Shown here piece after piece: positions 13,916 to 16,064 of a DNA stretch of 16,064 nt. The stretch lies in assembly GCA_043802925.1 (NCBI GenBank), contig JAZDKP010000073.1:1-16064 (forward strand), given 5' to 3'. A program made the position numbers and the translations under genes. Origin of the DNA: JAZDKP01 sp043802925. GTDB taxonomy: Bacteria; Fibrobacterota; OXYB2-FULL-49-7; JAEUSG01. The first letter of the stretch is position 1, and every line of letters begins with the position of its first letter. Under the pieces are notes generated by a model that worked only from the letters and a program-made list of their open reading frames with translations, made no database searches and had not been told where the DNA came from.

Positions 13916-15537
13916 GGCCGTTTTCCTTCCTCCGGCGTTGTTGGAAGGTCCAACATGGAGGCGCGCACAGGCGCCAGCGAATCCCATGCCCTTTGCATGG
14001 ATGCCAGATCCGTGGTTTTACGGTTTTCGAGGTTGGCACAGGCCGCGTTGATGCTTTTCTCTTCCCAGTCCATGAATTCATCAAAGCGGATGCCGTCGGT
14101 CAGGTAAAGACTGAGCATGCGCAGGTGAATTTCCGAGAACCGCAGGTCAAAGGTAAAGGACCATTTGGTGTCGGTATAGGGCCGCTCCAGGATGTCGCTG
14201 AAGGGTTGGAGGAGCGGTAATGTTTTAACGCCTTTGATGTTGGATATTTCCACAGGATATTCGTTCACAATTTTTTCGTACTGTTCGGGAACGCAAAGAA
14301 ACTGCAAAAAGGCCATGACGCGTTTGAGCCGTTCGGATTTGGAGATGCGCTCGCGCATCGGAAGCGCGGGATCAACATCATTGACAGCGCTGTTGGTCAC
14401 GCTGTACTGGGTGCCGGAACCGCCGATGACGCACATGGGTACTTCCGAGGCGTAGGCCGAGGTTTTTTTTGTGAACCGAGGCAGGTAAAAGACCCCCCAT
14501 TCAAAACCCCGATGGGGGTCGGCTTCAAGCCGATAGCATAAGGAGGGCATATACCAGAGCATGGCCGCGCGCTGTGTCACGAATTCACGGATAAAATCAA
14601 TGGTCTGTAAATCCTTGTTCGTATACTTTTTCAGTTCATGCATGATTTTCCACATTTCAACGAACCGGGGGTCCCGGCGCGAGAAAAAACCCTTTTTCAG
14701 GAGAAAAGTGATTTCAGGCCCGTCCAGATAGCCGTCCATGTAAGGTTCGCGCACCGGGTCTTTGGCGAGGTCAATGCCCGGCAGCAGGTTGTGGTAGAGC
14801 TGGTTGAAGAAAAGGTCCGTGCACCAGTCCGAAAAGATCCAGCCGCTCATAAGCAGCGGCGTTCGGCCGCTGGATTCAATCTTTTTCATGCAGTCAATGA
14901 ATGCTTCCCAGGTCTCCGGAACGGAGAGTCCCAGTTCCTTAAAAATATTTTTATTATAAAATATCCCGGTTTCAATCATGTCGTACGAGATGCAGTAGTT
15001 GAGCCCGTCGTCCGGCGCGGCCTTTCCGCGGCTGATGGCCTGGTAGGCGAACATGTCCCACCATTGACGGTACCCCGGCAGCGTGGAATCACCGGTCTCC
15101 CGGATAAACGGGTTGGGCGCCTCGAGCCAGGGGTCGAGGGGCACATACCATCCCTTCTGCACGTCGACCCACACATCCTCCACGTACACGTTGATGATAT
15201 CGGGTGCCTGGCCGCTGCTGAGCTGCGTGACCAGGTATTCACGGAGCGTGGGCGAATTGACGACCTCAACGCGGGTGTCCGGAAAGCGCTCTTCAAAGGC
15301 CGCGATGACCTTTTTGACGCCCTGCAGGGGCTGACCCAGGCCGAACGGGCGGTAGTCGGGCAGGTAAAAACCGCCCGGAGAATAGCGGATGACATGGACC
15401 ACGGCCTTTTTTACGCCCGTGGAATCGTTCGATGAGGCGCTTTGAGGCCCATCGTCACGGGGCGGCAGCAGGAGCCACACGCCCGTGACAAGAAGGACGG
15501 CAAGGGAACCGTATTTAAACAGCGTTTTGGGGTTCAT
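13912..15537 (-). CDS. ABC sugar-binding protein, family 1, membrane-anchored
   Basis: 541 residues, longer than the 400-450 usual for extracellular sugar-binding proteins of family 1. Residues 8-25 (KYGSLAVLLVTGVWLLLPPR) form one hydrophobic helix without a lipobox cysteine, so it is probably tethered as a signal anchor or cleaved. The mature part shows the family pattern: KKVIAAFEERFPDTRVEVVN, TLREYLVTQLSSGQAPDIIN, FYNKNIFKELGLSVPETWEA and 'SSGRTPLLMSG'. Aromatic residues are frequent, as in sugar-binding sites. It should capture a carbohydrate in the periplasm and deliver it to the two permeases encoded directly downstream. No Shine-Dalgarno is evident before ATG 15537 in an AT-rich leader. 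The substrate cannot be read from the sequence; alpha-glucan fragments are a guess based on glgP nearby. Confidence 0.88.
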   Translation of the reverse strand: MNPKTLFKYGSLAVLLVTGVWLLLPPRDDGPQSASSNDSTGVKKAVVHVIRYSPGGFYLPDYRPFGLGQPLQGVKKVIAAFEERFPDTRVEVVNSPTLREYLVTQLSSGQAPDIINVYVEDVWVDVQKGWYVPLDPWLEAPNPFIRETGDSTLPGYRQWWDMFAYQAISRGKAAPDDGLNYCISYDMIETGIFYNKNIFKELGLSVPETWEAFIDCMKKIESSGRTPLLMSGWIFSDWCTDLFFNQLYHNLLPGIDLAKDPVREPYMDGYLDGPEITFLLKKGFFSRRDPRFVEMWKIMHELKKYTNKDLQTIDFIREFVTQRAAMLWYMPSLCYRLEADPHRGFEWGVFYLPRFTKKTSAYASEVPMCVIGGSGTQYSVTNSAVNDVDPALPMRERISKSERLKRVMAFLQFLCVPEQYEKIVNEYPVEISNIKGVKTLPLLQPFSDILERPYTDTKWSFTFDLRFSEIHLRMLSLYLTDGIRFDEFMDWEEKSINAACANLENRKTTDLASMQRAWDSLAPVRASMLDLPTTPEEGKRP

Positions 15538-15801
15538 AATCTGAAAAATTAAACGCGATTCAATATTTTCAAAATGAAAATAAAAGATAGATTAATGGAT
15601 TTTATTTATGCAATTGAAACGGAGATCATCACCGTTGCAATAAAACGCAGAATCTGTCTCTTATAATCTGATACAAAACACGGCAATCCGTTGCGTGGAT
15701 TCGCTGTCCTCCTGCATAACCGCTTGTTTTTCAATTCACTGACGCATTGGCATCCATGTTGTTGTTATCAGGGCAACACCATTAAAAAAAAGGGAGGTCG
15801 C
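15538..15801. promoter_or_regulatory. Divergent promoter region
   Basis: 264 AT-rich bases between the transporter operon (minus) and a plus-strand gene. A perfect TATAAT on the plus strand is at 15662-15667; the TTGCAA at 15635-15640 is 21 bases away, too far for a normal -35. On the minus strand TTGAAA followed by AT-rich DNA lies about 45 bases before the binding-protein start. GAGG at 15794-15797 serves the plus-strand gene. No operator or riboswitch was recognised. Confidence 0.4.
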
Positions 15802-16064
15802 ATGCGTCTCTACACAATTCTCTTTCTGGCGGTATTGACCCTGGCCATCCAGTCATGGTCCTACTACACTTCCGCCAACATTGCCACGGTCAATCGTTGG
15901 CTCAATGATCCCGTGACCCCACGTTGCACGCTCTGGGTTGACCTGAAATCCCACGGTGCCGAAGCGCGGTTGGATGTCTGTTTTGATGTCATTTCAAGCC
16001 AGGTCACCGATTCCGACAGCATCGAATTCCGGAGCAACTGGCGGCTTCCCAAGGAGGCGCTGGT
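15802..16064 (+). CDS. Secreted protein of unknown function, 3' end beyond window
   Basis: The first 87 complete codons of an open frame from ATG 15802, preceded by GGGAGG at 4 bases. The N-terminus is a signal peptide or signal anchor (MRLYTILFLAVLTLAIQSWS). It is followed by polar sequence with beta-strand character, including RCTLWVDLKSHGAEARLDVC and FDVISSQVTDSDSIEFRSNW, with two cysteines that could pair. It leaves the window without a stop. No family can be named from this part. It is transcribed divergently from the sugar transporter operon and shares its promoter region, so common control is possible but not shown. Confidence 0.75.
   Translation, partial: MRLYTILFLAVLTLAIQSWSYYTSANIATVNRWLNDPVTPRCTLWVDLKSHGAEARLDVCFDVISSQVTDSDSIEFRSNWRLPKEAL

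Noticed and set aside
14638..15435. A 265-codon plus-strand frame opposite the sugar-binding protein gene
   Set aside because: Antisense shadow of a convincing family-1 binding protein with overlapping downstream permease genes.

Overview
The window looks like a Gram-negative bacterial chromosome. Most genes have Shine-Dalgarno sites, and there are secreted, lipoprotein-like and CsgG-like proteins. The phylum cannot be fixed from the sequence; the CsgG-like protein next to a long FN3 plus FGE-like surface protein recalls Fibrobacterota and related FCB lineages, but that is a weak inference. The first 4 kb are AT-richer and patchy. From about 5.5 kb onward the DNA is GC-richer, densely coding and operon-like.

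Positions 1-4000 are an accessory region built around a tRNA-Thr(CGU) gene on the minus strand (2418-2490). To its left lie a tyrosine recombinase (1274-2386), a small HTH protein overlapping it by 4 bases, and an unrecognised protein running off the left edge on the minus strand (1-881). To its right, a perfect 106-bp direct repeat (2629-2734 and 3893-3998) carries the 5' half of a second tRNA-Thr plus its upstream flank. Between the two copies are a fused remnant of an IS630-type transposase and a tyrosine recombinase, and then an intact MntA/HepT (MNT/HEPN) toxin-antitoxin pair. One copy leaves the tRNA sequence just after the anticodon loop. This suggests repeated integration into the tRNA, with the tRNA rebuilt from an incoming 5' half each time.

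Positions 4093-5404 hold a fluoride (crcB-motif) riboswitch upstream of a CPA2-type cation/proton antiporter. The aptamer pseudoknot strand is complementary to the Shine-Dalgarno site, so a translational ON switch can be read from the sequence.

Positions 5473-8214 form a two-gene operon: a secreted CsgG-like protein with a C-terminal membrane helix, then a surface lipoprotein-like protein with duplicated FN3 domains and a shortened FGE/sulfatase-modifying-type C-terminal domain. A strong hairpin (8218-8265) ends this operon and the convergent glgP operon.

The minus-strand operon 11799-8281 encodes two unrecognised proteins followed by glycogen/alpha-glucan phosphorylase. A second minus-strand operon, 15537-12052, encodes a family-1 sugar-binding protein with a membrane anchor and two MalF/MalG-type permeases, without an ATPase in view. 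Phosphorylase next to a sugar importer fits alpha-glucan or oligosaccharide use, but the substrate cannot be told. A divergent gene for a secreted protein starts at 15802 and runs off the right edge.
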